64,000 nucleotides of DNA from Acholeplasma oculi. GTDB lineage: Bacteria > Bacillota_I > Bacilli_A > Acholeplasmatales > Acholeplasmataceae. The notes under the pieces were generated by a model, which was not told where the DNA came from, did not search any database, and was given only the letters and a program-made list of their open reading frames with translations. The position numbers and the translations under genes are program-made. The DNA lies in NCBI RefSeq assembly GCF_900166985.1, contig NZ_FUZK01000004.1:1-64000 (forward strand), written 5' to 3'. Position 1 is the first letter of the stretch. Every line of letters begins with the position of its first letter. Shown one piece after another: positions 39,103 to 48,475 of this stretch.

Positions 39103-41359
39103 GGAAAGTACGTTGCATAACTTCTAACTTTTGTTCATTGGTTAAGTTAGAGAAGTTTACAGCATAACCGGATACTCTAATTGTTAAGTTTGGATATAAA
39201 TCTGGGTTTAAATAAGCTTCTTTTAACATTTCTCTTGTAAAGACGTTAACATTTAAATGATAACCGCCTGAAGTGAAATATCCATCTAATAAAGAAGTAA
39301 GGTTTGTTACTTGAACGTCATCAACAAGTTCAACAATTGAACCTTCTACTTTAATCTTTTTACCAAGAGCAGCTGGAATGATTGTAAATGTATTTGAAAT
39401 ACCATCTTCACATTCAGAATAAGGGATTTTAGCAACACTTAATAATGATTTTAATGCACCAGATTTATCTCTACCGTGCATTGGGTTAGCACCCGGTGCA
39501 AACGGTTCACCTTTACGACGACCATCTGGTGTATTTCCTGTATTTTTACCATACACAACATTGGATGTAATGGTTAATACAGACATTGTAGGAACTGAGT
39601 TTCTATATGTATAATTCTTTCTGATGTATGACATGAATTTTGTAACGACTTCTACAGCTAGATCATCTACTCTATCATCATCATTACCAAATTTAGGGAA
39701 ATCACCAACAGTTTCAAAATCAACGATTAATCCTGTTGCTTCATCATAAATTGGATGTACTTTAGCATATTTAATTGCAGATAATGAGTCAGCAACAACG
39801 CTTAATCCAGCTACACCTGTAGCAAATAAACGTTTTACATCTCGATCATGAAGTGCCATTTCTAGTTTTTCATATGCATATTTATCATGCATGTAGTGGA
39901 TGATATTTAAAGCATTCACGTAAACTTCTGCAAGTTCTTCAAGTGTTGCTTCATAACGTTTCATCACTGTATCGAAATCTAACACATCAGCTTTTAAAAC
40001 ATCTTGTTTTGATTTTTCAAATACTTGGTCTCCGCTTAATTCATCACGTCCACCATTTAATGCATAAAGTAATGCTTTAGCAATATTTGCTCTTGCACCA
40101 AAGAATTGCATTTCTTTACCAATTGCCATTGGGGATACGCAACATGCGATACCATAATCATCACCGTGATATGGACGAATTGTATCATCACTTTCATATT
40201 GAATACTTGATGTATCAATAGAAACTTTTGCACAGTAATTTTTAAATCCTTCAGGAAGCTTTTCACTCCATAATACTGTAAGGTTTGGTTCTGCAGATGT
40301 TCCTAAGTTATAAAGTGTATGTAATAATCTAAATGCAGTCTTTGTAACTAAAGAACCACCTTCATTATTTAATCCACCTAATACTGCAGTTACCCATGTT
40401 GGGTCACCTGTAAATAATTGATTATATTCAGGTGTTCTAGCAAAACGAACCATTCTTAATTTCATGACGAAATGATCCATGAATTCTTGAATTTCAACTT
40501 CGTTATATTTGCCTTCTTTTAAGTCTCTTTCGATATAAACATCTAAGAATGCATCCACTCTACCTAAACTCATTGCAGCGCCATTTTGTTCTTTAACTGC
40601 AGCAAGATATGCAAAGTATAACCATTGAATTGCTTCAAATGAGTCATTTGCCGGTCTTCTTAAATCAAATCCATACATATCACCTAATTCAATCAATTCA
40701 TTTAATGATTTGATTTGATCAGCAATTTCTTCTCTTAAGCGAATAACTTCTTCAGTCATAGGGAATGTAAGGCTATTTTGTTGATTGATTTTGTCTTTAA
40801 TTAATTTGCTTACACCGTATAAAGGTACACGTCTGTAATCACCAATAATTCTACCTCTACCATAACCATCAGGTAAACCTGTTACGATATGAGAACGTCT
40901 TGCACGTCGAATCTCATTTGTATATGCATCAAACACACCTTGATTATGTGTTTTTCTAACGTTTGTATATAAATCAATTGTTTCTTGTTCAACTTTAAAG
41001 CCATAAGATTCAGCAGCTTTTACAGCAACATTAATTCCACCTTCAGGGAAAAAACCTCTTTTTAGTGGTGCATCTGTTTGAAGTCCAACAATTTTCTCAA
41101 CATCTTTAATGATGTATCCTGGTTTGTGGCTAACGATTGTAGATGCTACTTTAGTATCTAAATCAATAACGCCACCTTTTTCTCTTTCAAGCTTTAAAAG
41201 ATCTTTAAATGCTTCATTGAGTTGGATAGAACTTTCCATAGCTGGTGCTAAGAAGCTTCCATCTCCTAAATATTCGCTGTAATTTTTATGGATAAAATCA
41301 GAAACGTTGATTTCTTTCTCCCAAACTCCAGCTTTAAAACCTTTCCATGATTCACTCAT
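39089..41359 (-). CDS. pflB: Formate acetyltransferase (pyruvate formate-lyase)
   Basis: PFL splits pyruvate with CoA into acetyl-CoA and formate anaerobically. The catalytic Cys-Cys pair is in [13 protein letters not shown] and the glycyl radical site near the C-terminus is [14 protein letters not shown]. The 756 residues match the family. A strong AGGAGG SD precedes ATG and a CRE-like palindrome lies about 95 bp upstream. Confidence 0.98.
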   Translation of the reverse strand: MSESWKGFKAGVWEKEINVSDFIHKNYSEYLGDGSFLAPAMESSIQLNEAFKDLLKLEREKGGVIDLDTKVASTIVSHKPGYIIKDVEKIVGLQTDAPLKRGFFPEGGINVAVKAAESYGFKVEQETIDLYTNVRKTHNQGVFDAYTNEIRRARRSHIVTGLPDGYGRGRIIGDYRRVPLYGVSKLIKDKINQQNSLTFPMTEEVIRLREEIADQIKSLNELIELGDMYGFDLRRPANDSFEAIQWLYFAYLAAVKEQNGAAMSLGRVDAFLDVYIERDLKEGKYNEVEIQEFMDHFVMKLRMVRFARTPEYNQLFTGDPTWVTAVLGGLNNEGGSLVTKTAFRLLHTLYNLGTSAEPNLTVLWSEKLPEGFKNYCAKVSIDTSSIQYESDDTIRPYHGDDYGIACCVSPMAIGKEMQFFGARANIAKALLYALNGGRDELSGDQVFEKSKQDVLKADVLDFDTVMKRYEATLEELAEVYVNALNIIHYMHDKYAYEKLEMALHDRDVKRLFATGVAGLSVVADSLSAIKYAKVHPIYDEATGLIVDFETVGDFPKFGNDDDRVDDLAVEVVTKFMSYIRKNYTYRNSVPTMSVLTITSNVVYGKNTGNTPDGRRKGEPFAPGANPMHGRDKSGALKSLLSVAKIPYSECEDGISNTFTIIPAALGKKIKVEGSIVELVDDVQVTNLTSLLDGYFTSGGYHLNVNVFTREMLKEAYLNPDLYPNLTIRVSGYAVNFSNLTNEQKLEVMQRTFHEGF

Positions 41360-41450
41360 TTATATTTCCTCCTATAAAAATGATTGTTTTAACCGAATGT
41401 ATAACTCTATTTTAGTACTTCAATTTAAAAATTGCTTGGTATTCTATAAA

Positions 41451-41464
41451 AGAAAACGTTTTCT
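41451..41464. promoter_or_regulatory. CRE-like palindrome upstream of pflB
   Basis: AGAAAACGTTTTCT is a perfect 14-bp palindrome matching the CcpA operator core (AAACGTTT). It lies between the divergent pflB and kinase-HD genes, and catabolite control of pfl is known in Firmicutes. Confidence 0.55.
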
Positions 41465-41509
41465 AAAAAATTTATTAAAAATATGGGATTATTGCGTCAA
41501 ACCATAGGT

Positions 41510-41527
41510 ATCTATGATATCATAGAT
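41510..41527. promoter_or_regulatory. 18-bp palindrome before the kinase-HD gene
   Basis: ATCTATGAT-ATCATAGAT is a perfect inverted repeat 24 bp before the ATG, just downstream of a TTGCGT that could be a -35. It could be an operator or an mRNA hairpin. Confidence 0.45.
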
Positions 41528-41551
41528 TCATGTATGAAGGAGAGAGTTTTA

Positions 41552-42505
41552 ATGAAGACAGCAATCATTCTATCCGGTATTCCCGGATCTGGTAAATCTA
41601 CATATGCAAAACAACTTGGATTACCACATTTCTCATCTGATTTTATTAGATTAGAGTTATTTCAAACACTTAGAAAACACCATACGAAAGCAGACGATCA
41701 ATTGGTGTTTGATATATTACATGAGCGTGTCTTTTCATGTGATACTTCTTTAATCTATGATGCTACCAATATATCAAGAAATATGCGTGGCGAATTATAT
41801 CAAAAATTCAAATCTCGAGGATATCATGTTGAACTTCATATGATATTAGAACCCTTAATGTTTGCTAATTTCCAAAATGAACGACGTAGTTTTGAAAAAG
41901 TTGTTCCTTTTTATGTATTAAATGACATGTATAAATTTATGGGCGCTCCTAGAGTAGGTGTGGATTGTGATGCCTATAAAATAATCAGTCAATCCAAATT
42001 TTTAAATCCTAATGTAAATTACTCAGATTTTGTTTCAGTTGCAGAGGATAAAGGTATTAATCAAGCTGTTAAACAATTTATCAATGCAGCTTATTTACCA
42101 GAATTTATTAAATTAACTGAAAATCATGAGTCCCCTTATCATCTAGAAGATATTGATGAACACATCAATATGTGCATTAAAAATGCACCAACAGATGTGT
42201 TAAAAATCGTATCTATCTTACATGATTTAGGTAAGTCACAAGCTAAAGAAAACGGTCATTATAAAGGCCATGATATGATTTCTAGTATGTATGCATTACG
42301 TTTCTTTGATGAAATTAAAAATGTTCCAAAAGAAATTATTCCAAGAGACATCATTGAAATTGTATATCATCATATGACTGCACATCAAGGATTATCTGAA
42401 AAAGTAATTCAACAACATAAACTAGAACCTCATGTTGTCGCATCTATTCAAGCATTTAATGATATTGATGAAAAAAGTAGATTTTCAACAGTATCTAAAT
42501 CATAG
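41552..42505 (+). CDS. P-loop kinase fused to an HD domain
   Basis: The start is the ATG at 41552 after the SD GAAGGAGAG; in-frame codons further up have none. The 317-residue protein has an N-terminal polynucleotide-kinase-like P-loop (LSGIPGSGKSTYAKQL, 7-22) with FSSDFIR and YDATNISRNMR. The C-terminal half is an HD hydrolase with HEDIDEHI-type helix and SILHDLGKSQ. The pairing suggests phosphorylation and dephosphorylation of a nucleotide or RNA end, as in kinase/phosphatase repair enzymes, but the substrate is unknown. Confidence 0.85.
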   Translation: MKTAIILSGIPGSGKSTYAKQLGLPHFSSDFIRLELFQTLRKHHTKADDQLVFDILHERVFSCDTSLIYDATNISRNMRGELYQKFKSRGYHVELHMILEPLMFANFQNERRSFEKVVPFYVLNDMYKFMGAPRVGVDCDAYKIISQSKFLNPNVNYSDFVSVAEDKGINQAVKQFINAAYLPEFIKLTENHESPYHLEDIDEHINMCIKNAPTDVLKIVSILHDLGKSQAKENGHYKGHDMISSMYALRFFDEIKNVPKEIIPRDIIEIVYHHMTAHQGLSEKVIQQHKLEPHVVASIQAFNDIDEKSRFSTVSKS

Positions 42506-42550
42506 CACTTTACGAATCTTCGTCATATAATATATCCAGGAGGATTTGTT

Positions 42551-43207
42551 ATGACAAAAAAAATTACGCGTGGTTTCATTTATGGATTATTAGTATCCAT
42601 GATATTGATTGCACTTTATTTATGGATTCAAATTCTAATTACCGGAATCGATCCAACCAAACGACTAACAAGTCATATTGCGACGATGGTGTTATCACTT
42701 TCTACACTAATCTATGGGGTTTATTTAAAAAAAGGATTACATAGATTTGTCTTCACATTTTCAACCATCTATATATTCTTTGCAGTATTTTTAGGTTCTA
42801 CACTCAACTTCTATAACCTATATGAATCCATTCATTATGATAAATTAATCCATGTATATTTTGGATACTCAGCAACTTTAGTAGGACTTGTATTTATTTC
42901 TAGACTTGAATTTTATCAAGCAATCAAACTAAAACATGTCTTAATATTTATATTTAGTTTTTCATTAATGATTGCTGCTTGTTGGGAATTATTAGAGTTT
43001 GCTTCTGATCAGTTGTTCTCTACAACCACTCAAGGAAGACCTCAAATGACACTGGAAGGTATCTATTCAGTGGATGTAGGTGAAACGATGTTTGATATTA
43101 TTGCTAATCTTATAGGTACACTTATTTTTATGGCTTCTTATTCTATAGAAAAGCGCTTCAAGAAGACATTCTTCATGAAACGCATACTTTCTATATTATC
43201 AGAGTAA
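42551..43207 (+). CDS. DUF2238-like (YjdF family) membrane protein
   Basis: This 218-residue protein has six membrane helices. The family signature is in ACWELLEFASDQLF and GIYSVDVGETMFDIIANLIG, a helix with acidic residues near the end. The function is not known. It follows the kinase-HD gene by 45 bp with an AGGAGG-type SD, so the two may be co-transcribed. Its 3' end overlaps the end of the convergent cls gene by 9 bp. Confidence 0.8.
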   Translation: MTKKITRGFIYGLLVSMILIALYLWIQILITGIDPTKRLTSHIATMVLSLSTLIYGVYLKKGLHRFVFTFSTIYIFFAVFLGSTLNFYNLYESIHYDKLIHVYFGYSATLVGLVFISRLEFYQAIKLKHVLIFIFSFSLMIAACWELLEFASDQLFSTTTQGRPQMTLEGIYSVDVGETMFDIIANLIGTLIFMASYSIEKRFKKTFFMKRILSILSE

Positions 43208-44704
43208 TGGTGAGAAACCTTTAAGTATTGTTTGTATCATACGATAGAGTATAGATTTCTTTTTAAAGTGTTTCGGGGTGAGCTTAATGCTCACCTCTTT
43301 TGTTTCTTCAATATATGAATTCATTTTTTCGATTGTTTGAGTATCATTGAGCCAAAGATTATTCTCAAGATGCATATATAAACTTCTAAAATCTAAATTA
43401 CTAGAACCTATCATTGCAACCTCTTTATCACAAATAATCATTTTAGAATGAATAAACCCTGGTACATATTTATACACATTGACACCATATAACATTAATT
43501 CTTCTACATATGATTCGGATACCATATAAACCAGTTTTTTATCTGGAATACTCGGTACAATAATATTGACATCAATGCCACTTTCAGCAGCTAGTTTCAG
43601 TGCTGTTTTAATTTCATTATCTAATATTAAATAAGGAGCTGTTATATCAATTGAGTGTTTAGCATCGTTAATTAAATGTAGATACATACTTTTAGCTGTT
43701 AAATGGTTATCTGTTGGTATATCACCAAATGGTATATAAATAGCATCATTTTCTACTTGATGTGTTAAATTGAAACGGTTAAAATCAATTTGTTTATCTT
43801 TAGATGAAAAACTCCAGTTCTCTAAAAATAATAACGTCATTCCCCAAACTGCTTTACCTTCAATCATAATACCTGCATCATTCCAATGACCAAATACTTT
43901 CTTTTTATTCGTGTATTCATCACCAATATTAAATCCACCTGTAAATGCGTATTTATTATCTATGACGACTATTTTTCTATGATCTCTGTAATTCATCGCA
44001 TAATTAATATGTAATTTCATAGGATTAAAACGTATAACTTCAAAACCTAATTTTTTCAAATACTTGTGATAATGAAAAGGTAGTTTCGTTGCTGATCCAA
44101 AATCATCATACATAATACGAATCAAGACGCCTTCTTTCACCTTTTCTTTTAAAACATTCAAAATATCATTCCACATTTTAGATTCTGTAATGATAAAGTA
44201 TTCCATGAATATAAAGTGTTTCGCTGCTTTCAAAGCTTTTAAAAGGTAGAATAATTTAACTTCACCATTTTTCAAAAATATAGATTTTGTATTTCTAAAT
44301 GATGGATAATATAATCCTCTTAAATATTCTTGATGTTTTCTATAGTCATCTGTTTCATGATGTTCGATTTTTGCCATTTCTTGTTCTCTTAATTTTTTAT
44401 AATAAATCATGAGGCTGTGTCTAGAAAAAGATAACTTTTCTGTTCTTGAATAAATATAGAAGATGACTCCAAAAAGAGGTAGTATTAAGATAAACACAAC
44501 CCAGATTAATTGAAACATAGGATTTTCATCTTTGGTAATGATATATAAACTAAAGATTGCACCAATAATAATTGTTGCAAAATGAAAGTAATACCATGTT
44601 TGAGTAAATTGATATAAAAACCACACAATAAATATGATTTGTGCAAGTAAAAGTAGTCCAATAATTGTTAATCGATTGGTTAATAAGTGAATCAGTTTTC
44701 TCAA
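43199..44704 (-). CDS. cls: Cardiolipin synthase
   Basis: Cls joins two phosphatidylglycerols to make cardiolipin. Two N-terminal membrane helices precede two phospholipase D motifs: HRKIVVIDNKYAFTGGFNIG and HSKMIICDKEVAMIGSSNLD. I choose the TTG at 44702-44704 as start (501 residues), because GGAGGTG lies 6 bp upstream of it, while the upstream ATG at 44722 has no SD and contains that SD within its frame. Confidence 0.93.
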   Translation of the reverse strand: MRKLIHLLTNRLTIIGLLLLAQIIFIVWFLYQFTQTWYYFHFATIIIGAIFSLYIITKDENPMFQLIWVVFILILPLFGVIFYIYSRTEKLSFSRHSLMIYYKKLREQEMAKIEHHETDDYRKHQEYLRGLYYPSFRNTKSIFLKNGEVKLFYLLKALKAAKHFIFMEYFIITESKMWNDILNVLKEKVKEGVLIRIMYDDFGSATKLPFHYHKYLKKLGFEVIRFNPMKLHINYAMNYRDHRKIVVIDNKYAFTGGFNIGDEYTNKKKVFGHWNDAGIMIEGKAVWGMTLLFLENWSFSSKDKQIDFNRFNLTHQVENDAIYIPFGDIPTDNHLTAKSMYLHLINDAKHSIDITAPYLILDNEIKTALKLAAESGIDVNIIVPSIPDKKLVYMVSESYVEELMLYGVNVYKYVPGFIHSKMIICDKEVAMIGSSNLDFRSLYMHLENNLWLNDTQTIEKMNSYIEETKEVSIKLTPKHFKKKSILYRMIQTILKGFSPLL

Positions 44705-44805
44705 TTTAAACACCTCCAACATCTATGCTCATTCTATCACAAATTAACTTTTTAAGCCAAAAAAACTTTCATAATCATTTTCCAACATTTCCCTTAATAA
44801 AGGCG

Positions 44806-44811
44806 TATAAT
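44806..44811 (+). promoter_or_regulatory. -10 element of the small-peptide unit
   Basis: TATAAT is preceded by GCG and a weak -35 region (CCAACA, 18 bp away). A stem GAAATTGT/ACAATTTC (44826-44852) lies just downstream in a leader of about 130 nt before the start codon. Confidence 0.45.
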
Positions 44812-44948
44812 TATAAATGAAATAGGAAATTGTACTTGTTTATAACAATTTCTCTTATGATGAATGCTTGTTTGTTTCTGTGGAGAAGTAACCATTGACT
44901 CGCATTTATTTGACCTATCAAAAACATCTAGAAAGGGGATTTAAATAT

Positions 44949-45020
44949 ATGGCTGCTCCAGTTAAACCAGCTCCTAAAAAAGAAGCTCCAGCTCCTAAAA
45001 AACCTGCTGGCAAAAAATAA
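44949..45020 (+). CDS. 23-residue Lys/Pro/Ala-rich peptide
   Basis: The frame ATG GCT GCT CCA ... TAA encodes a peptide made almost only of Ala, Pro and Lys, with a repeated APKK unit (PAPKKEAPAPKKPAGKK, part). A very good SD AAAGGGG lies 9 bp upstream, and a strong terminator follows the stop by 30 bp. Codons are unusually uniform (GCT, CCT, AAA), typical of highly expressed genes. The composition recalls histone H1 tails or nucleic-acid-binding tails. I do not recognise the family. Confidence 0.75.
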   Translation: MAAPVKPAPKKEAPAPKKPAGKK

Positions 45021-45050
45021 GTTTTGCTGATTACAAATGTTTATAAATAT

Positions 45051-45090
45051 ATAAGCGTATACCGTTTGGTATATGCTTATTTTATTTTTT
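45051..45090 (+). terminator. Terminator of the small-peptide unit
   Basis: ATAAGCGTATACC and GGTATATGCTTAT form a 13-bp stem (one G-T pair) with a GTTT loop, followed by TTTATTTTTT. It is one of the strongest terminators in the window. Confidence 0.9.
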
Positions 45091-45137
45091 ATTTTTGATT
45101 TCTATATGATTATAAAAATATTTACAATATAAATGAT

Positions 45138-45578
45138 TCATTTGCCTAGAAGTCTATGGATATCCTCGGTTGAATATACTATTTTATGTTCATAATTTGA
45201 TTTTATATCGTTGAATTTATTCATAAATTCAGGATAGTTATCTTCATATCCACCATTAACAAATTGACCACTTTGTTTATTGACCAAATATCTTGTTGTT
45301 TGATCTATATCTTGATAATGATAGTCATAAACAATTTCTAAATACGTTTCATTTTCATTAATGTATAGAGTTGCTTCAATGAAAGATATATCTGATGCAC
45401 CTTCATCTAAATACATCAAATGATGTTTAACAAAATCTTCATCGGAATTTAGTGTGGCTAGATGATCTCTTATTAATATACTTACCACAGCAATCAATAA
45501 AATTATAACTAAAATGGTAATACCAATTATATATTTAGTGCGTCTTTTTATACCTGTTGTTGGTTTTACTTCTTCCAT
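45138..45578 (-). CDS. Hypothetical membrane-anchored protein
   Basis: This 146-residue protein has one transmembrane helix (about 15-36) after a Lys/Arg-rich start, then an acidic, aromatic extracytoplasmic domain with SDISFIEATLYINENETYLE. It is unrecognised. It stands alone, convergent to the small-peptide unit. Confidence 0.7.
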   Translation of the reverse strand: MEEVKPTTGIKRRTKYIIGITILVIILLIAVVSILIRDHLATLNSDEDFVKHHLMYLDEGASDISFIEATLYINENETYLEIVYDYHYQDIDQTTRYLVNKQSGQFVNGGYEDNYPEFMNKFNDIKSNYEHKIVYSTEDIHRLLGK

Positions 45579-45770
45579 GATAATTCTCCTGTTTTTAAAT
45601 TTTTAAGTACTCAATTGGCTTCTTATAAGACAATTCCATTTTTGGGATAAAAGTTATTGTCAAGTTCAGTGTGATGATAGATGCCAAAATTAACGCATTT
45701 ATCATAGGTTCATTATTAACATGAAAATTGTTATCACTCAATATAATCAGTTTATTGTAATCACTTATTA

Positions 45771-46178
45771 TTATACATAAAAAATGGCATCATTTGCATT
45801 TATCATAATATCTAACTCATTTCCAATAGGAATATTTGAAAAAACTAATTTAACAGGTGTAAAGAACATCCCCTCCAATGGTTGACCGTTGAGTTCTAAT
45901 GTCTTTTCTACATCAATTGAATATACATTACCGTATTTTGTTACAGAAAATAGACTAGAATCAAATGGTAATTCCTCCGCTACATTAGTTATACTAAATG
46001 TAATGGTAATTTGATAGTAATCATCTATCACAATTGCTTCAACGTCTGATAAAGTAATATCATAATTTGAGGTAGTTCTTGTGTCACCAATAGAATATAC
46101 TCTTGTGGGTTTTACATCACAACTAAAAAGTATCATTGTCAAAGTTAGTAAAGAAATACTTAGTAAAAATTTATTCAT
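45771..46178 (-). CDS. Hypothetical lipoprotein, DUF4352-like
   Basis: The signal ends at a lipobox (MILFSC) with Cys20. The remaining 115 residues are beta-rich (YDITLSDVEAIVIDDYYQITITF, part; SITNVAEELPFDSSLFSV), like the immunoglobulin-type DUF4352/telomeric-repeat family of surface lipoproteins. The function is unknown. A GGTGC SD precedes the ATG. Confidence 0.7.
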   Translation of the reverse strand: MNKFLLSISLLTLTMILFSCDVKPTRVYSIGDTRTTSNYDITLSDVEAIVIDDYYQITITFSITNVAEELPFDSSLFSVTKYGNVYSIDVEKTLELNGQPLEGMFFTPVKLVFSNIPIGNELDIMINANDAIFYV

Positions 46179-46191
46179 TTTTGCACCTCAT

Positions 46192-46308
46192 TTATTTGTA
46201 AACTTTTAAAAAGGTTCCAAAAGTTCCCCCACCAAAGATTGATGCATATGCATCATAATCAATTTATCTATTAGAAGAGTTCCAATTATCATTCATTTCC
46301 ATAAACAT
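46192..46308 (-). pseudogene. Small coding remnant with one in-frame stop
   Basis: From ATG 46306-46308 the frame reads MFMEMNDNWNSSNR, then a TAA at 46264-46266, and continues IDYDAYASIFGGGTFGTFLK before a final stop. The Gly/Phe pattern looks like protein. It ends 14 bp before the lipoprotein gene. It may be the tail of a lost gene or a chance frame. Confidence 0.3.
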
Positions 46309-46373
46309 GTAAAAATAATTACTTATTTTATATGTCTACTTTGAGAGAATTATATTCAATGTGTTTTATATAA

Positions 46374-46691
46374 TTAAATCGCTATAAATATATAGGTTTC
46401 AAGAAGGGGTAATAACATCATGATCATTAATGTAATTACCATATAATACATATAAGAAAGTTGATACTTCTTAGACACTTCTATATGTTTAAATATAGTT
46501 AACTTTAAAATAACAGGAATGACACAACATAATCCAAACAAGAAATTAAAATACAATAAAACGACAGAAAATGCTCTTTGTACTTCAATCATGCGATTGA
46601 AGTGACTGAGTACATATACACCTAAGCACATCACACTTAAAATGATTCCAATGATGTGGACGACAAAGAGTATTTTATATGTTGTTTTCAT
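46374..46691 (-). CDS. Hypothetical membrane protein, three helices
   Basis: This 105-residue protein has three hydrophobic segments (about 8-28, 40-64, 82-104). It is unrecognised. Its start overlaps the end of the acetyltransferase gene by 17 bp, suggesting it is translated from the same mRNA. Confidence 0.65.
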   Translation of the reverse strand: MKTTYKILFVVHIIGIILSVMCLGVYVLSHFNRMIEVQRAFSVVLLYFNFLFGLCCVIPVILKLTIFKHIEVSKKYQLSYMYYMVITLMIMMLLPLLETYIFIAI

Positions 46692-47283
46692 AGGCTAATT
46701 TTTGAGCTTCCCAATAGATTTTGTCTGCTTCTGTAATTTTTCTTAAAACTCTACATGGATTTCCGACTGCAATCACATCACTTGGTATATCCTTTGTTAC
46801 AACACTACCTGAACCAATAATGGATCTTGCACCAATGGTTACACCAGGATTAACTACAACCATCCCACCAATCCAGCAGTCATCTTCAATGACTATAGGT
46901 AATCCGTATTCAAGTTGAGTTGCACGAACACCTGCATCAATTGGATGTGTTGCTGTTAACAAACTAACTCTTGGTCCTAACATGACTCTATCTTTGATAA
47001 TTATTTTATTAACATCTAAAAAGATACAGTCTGCATTGGCATAGAAATCTTTACCTACATAAGTGTTTTTTCCATAATCAAAATAGACAGGTGGTGTGAT
47101 TTTCAAAGTATCTTGATGTCCACCAAGTATCTCTTTAATTAACACATCTCTTTTTTGATCTTCTAAATAATCTAAGTGATTATATACATGTAATTTTTCT
47201 AGCATTTGTTTTCTGATACTTTTAAGTTTTTCATCATTTGCCATGTAAAGTTTTCCACTTAACATGCGTTTAAGTTCAGTCAT
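46675..47283 (-). CDS. Sugar O-acetyltransferase (maltose/galactoside type)
   Basis: The 202-residue enzyme has an N-terminal Mac domain (MLSGKLYMANDEKL) and a left-handed beta-helix with hexapeptide repeats, containing the catalytic His in TATHPIDAGVR and the end IGSGSVVTKDIPSDVIAVGNP (part). It transfers acetyl from acetyl-CoA to sugars. ATG 47281-47283 overlaps the upstream aminotransferase stop (ATGACTGA), so I prefer it to the GTG at 47295. Confidence 0.92.
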   Translation of the reverse strand: MTELKRMLSGKLYMANDEKLKSIRKQMLEKLHVYNHLDYLEDQKRDVLIKEILGGHQDTLKITPPVYFDYGKNTYVGKDFYANADCIFLDVNKIIIKDRVMLGPRVSLLTATHPIDAGVRATQLEYGLPIVIEDDCWIGGMVVVNPGVTIGARSIIGSGSVVTKDIPSDVIAVGNPCRVLRKITEADKIYWEAQKLAYENNI

Positions 47284-48466
47284 TTGATTCACCAATAATT
47301 TTCTTTATTTTTGCAGCTAAGCCATAAACTTCATTTGTTGTAATACCACAGATTGCAATACGTAAGCCTGTTTCCATAGGAATTAAATAAATACCCTTTT
47401 GAACCAATAATTCATAGTCTCTTTCAGGGTCTTTAGAATGAACTAAAACGAAGAATCCTCCGCTATAAGGATAAATATTGAGTTGAGCATTTTTAGCTTC
47501 TTCTACAAAAATATCGCCTCTAACCTTTAATGTATACGTCAGTTTATTGAGCTCTTCAATATATTGATCTTTCTTGGTTGAAAGTGCATTAAATATACCA
47601 ACACCCACAGAAGGTGCTGTACTCCATTTACCAAGTGCATCATCTACAACAAATTTTTTAAAGTATTTATATCCTTCTTCAGTTGGATGTAATCCAATTA
47701 ATCCACCTAATCTCACGCCGTATATTGCAAATGATTTAGATGCACTAAAACAAATTAAAACTTGTACATGTGATTTTAACTTTAATAAGTATTCAAAAGG
47801 TTTTCTTGCTTCTTTAAATCCTAGTGGATTATAGTCAAAATATGCAATATCATAAGCAAGGATAATTTCATTTTGGCTAAACTTATTCAATACATCGATT
47901 AACCCCATCCATTCAAAATCCGTTAACTGATAACCTGTTGGATTATGGCACGGATCGTTTAAAACGAAAATAATACGTTTTTGATTTTTTGAAAGCATGG
48001 TTAATTGTTTTTCTAAATCCACTAAGTCAAATGCACCATTTAAAAATAATCGATGTTCATGAACATCCATTTTAGCTGATTTAATAAAATAGTCATAACG
48101 CCATCTTAAATCTGATACTAAAACCTTTTCACCTGGTTTACCATAACTATTAAAGATAAGTGATAATGCACCACTTCCTCCAGGTGTAGATAATCCTGTA
48201 ATTAAGTATTTTTCTTTAAGCAGTTCTAATTTTTCATCCAGCACCCATGAAATGACATTATCCTCAAAGATTTTCCCACCATCTGTTGCACCATATTTAA
48301 ATGTCTCAAAAACATTTAACTGGTGAAATGCTTCTTCTACCATTGGTATAATTAATTTTCTTTCATCATTATAAAACATACCGATGGTTGCATCAATAAT
48401 CGATGGATTGATCTTTTTTTGTTCTTGTGCGATACGTGCTATTTTTAAAATATCAATTTTACCCAT
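47276..48466 (-). CDS. Pyridoxal-phosphate aminotransferase, class I
   Basis: The 396-residue protein has the aspartate/aromatic aminotransferase fold: NDPCHNPTGYQLT, AYDIAYFDYNP and the PLP lysine in CFSASKSFAIYGVRLGGL. The family includes aspartate and aromatic amino acid transaminases; the substrate cannot be set from sequence alone. It follows purA by 9 bp with an AAGGAGG SD. Confidence 0.9.
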   Translation of the reverse strand: MGKIDILKIARIAQEQKKINPSIIDATIGMFYNDERKLIIPMVEEAFHQLNVFETFKYGATDGGKIFEDNVISWVLDEKLELLKEKYLITGLSTPGGSGALSLIFNSYGKPGEKVLVSDLRWRYDYFIKSAKMDVHEHRLFLNGAFDLVDLEKQLTMLSKNQKRIIFVLNDPCHNPTGYQLTDFEWMGLIDVLNKFSQNEIILAYDIAYFDYNPLGFKEARKPFEYLLKLKSHVQVLICFSASKSFAIYGVRLGGLIGLHPTEEGYKYFKKFVVDDALGKWSTAPSVGVGIFNALSTKKDQYIEELNKLTYTLKVRGDIFVEEAKNAQLNIYPYSGGFFVLVHSKDPERDYELLVQKGIYLIPMETGLRIAICGITTNEVYGLAAKIKKIIGESND

Positions 48467-48475
48467 AAAGCCTCC

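Noticed and set aside
44705-44722. ATG at 44722 as the cls start
   Set aside because: The only good SD (GGAGGTG) lies after it, at the right distance for the TTG at 44704.
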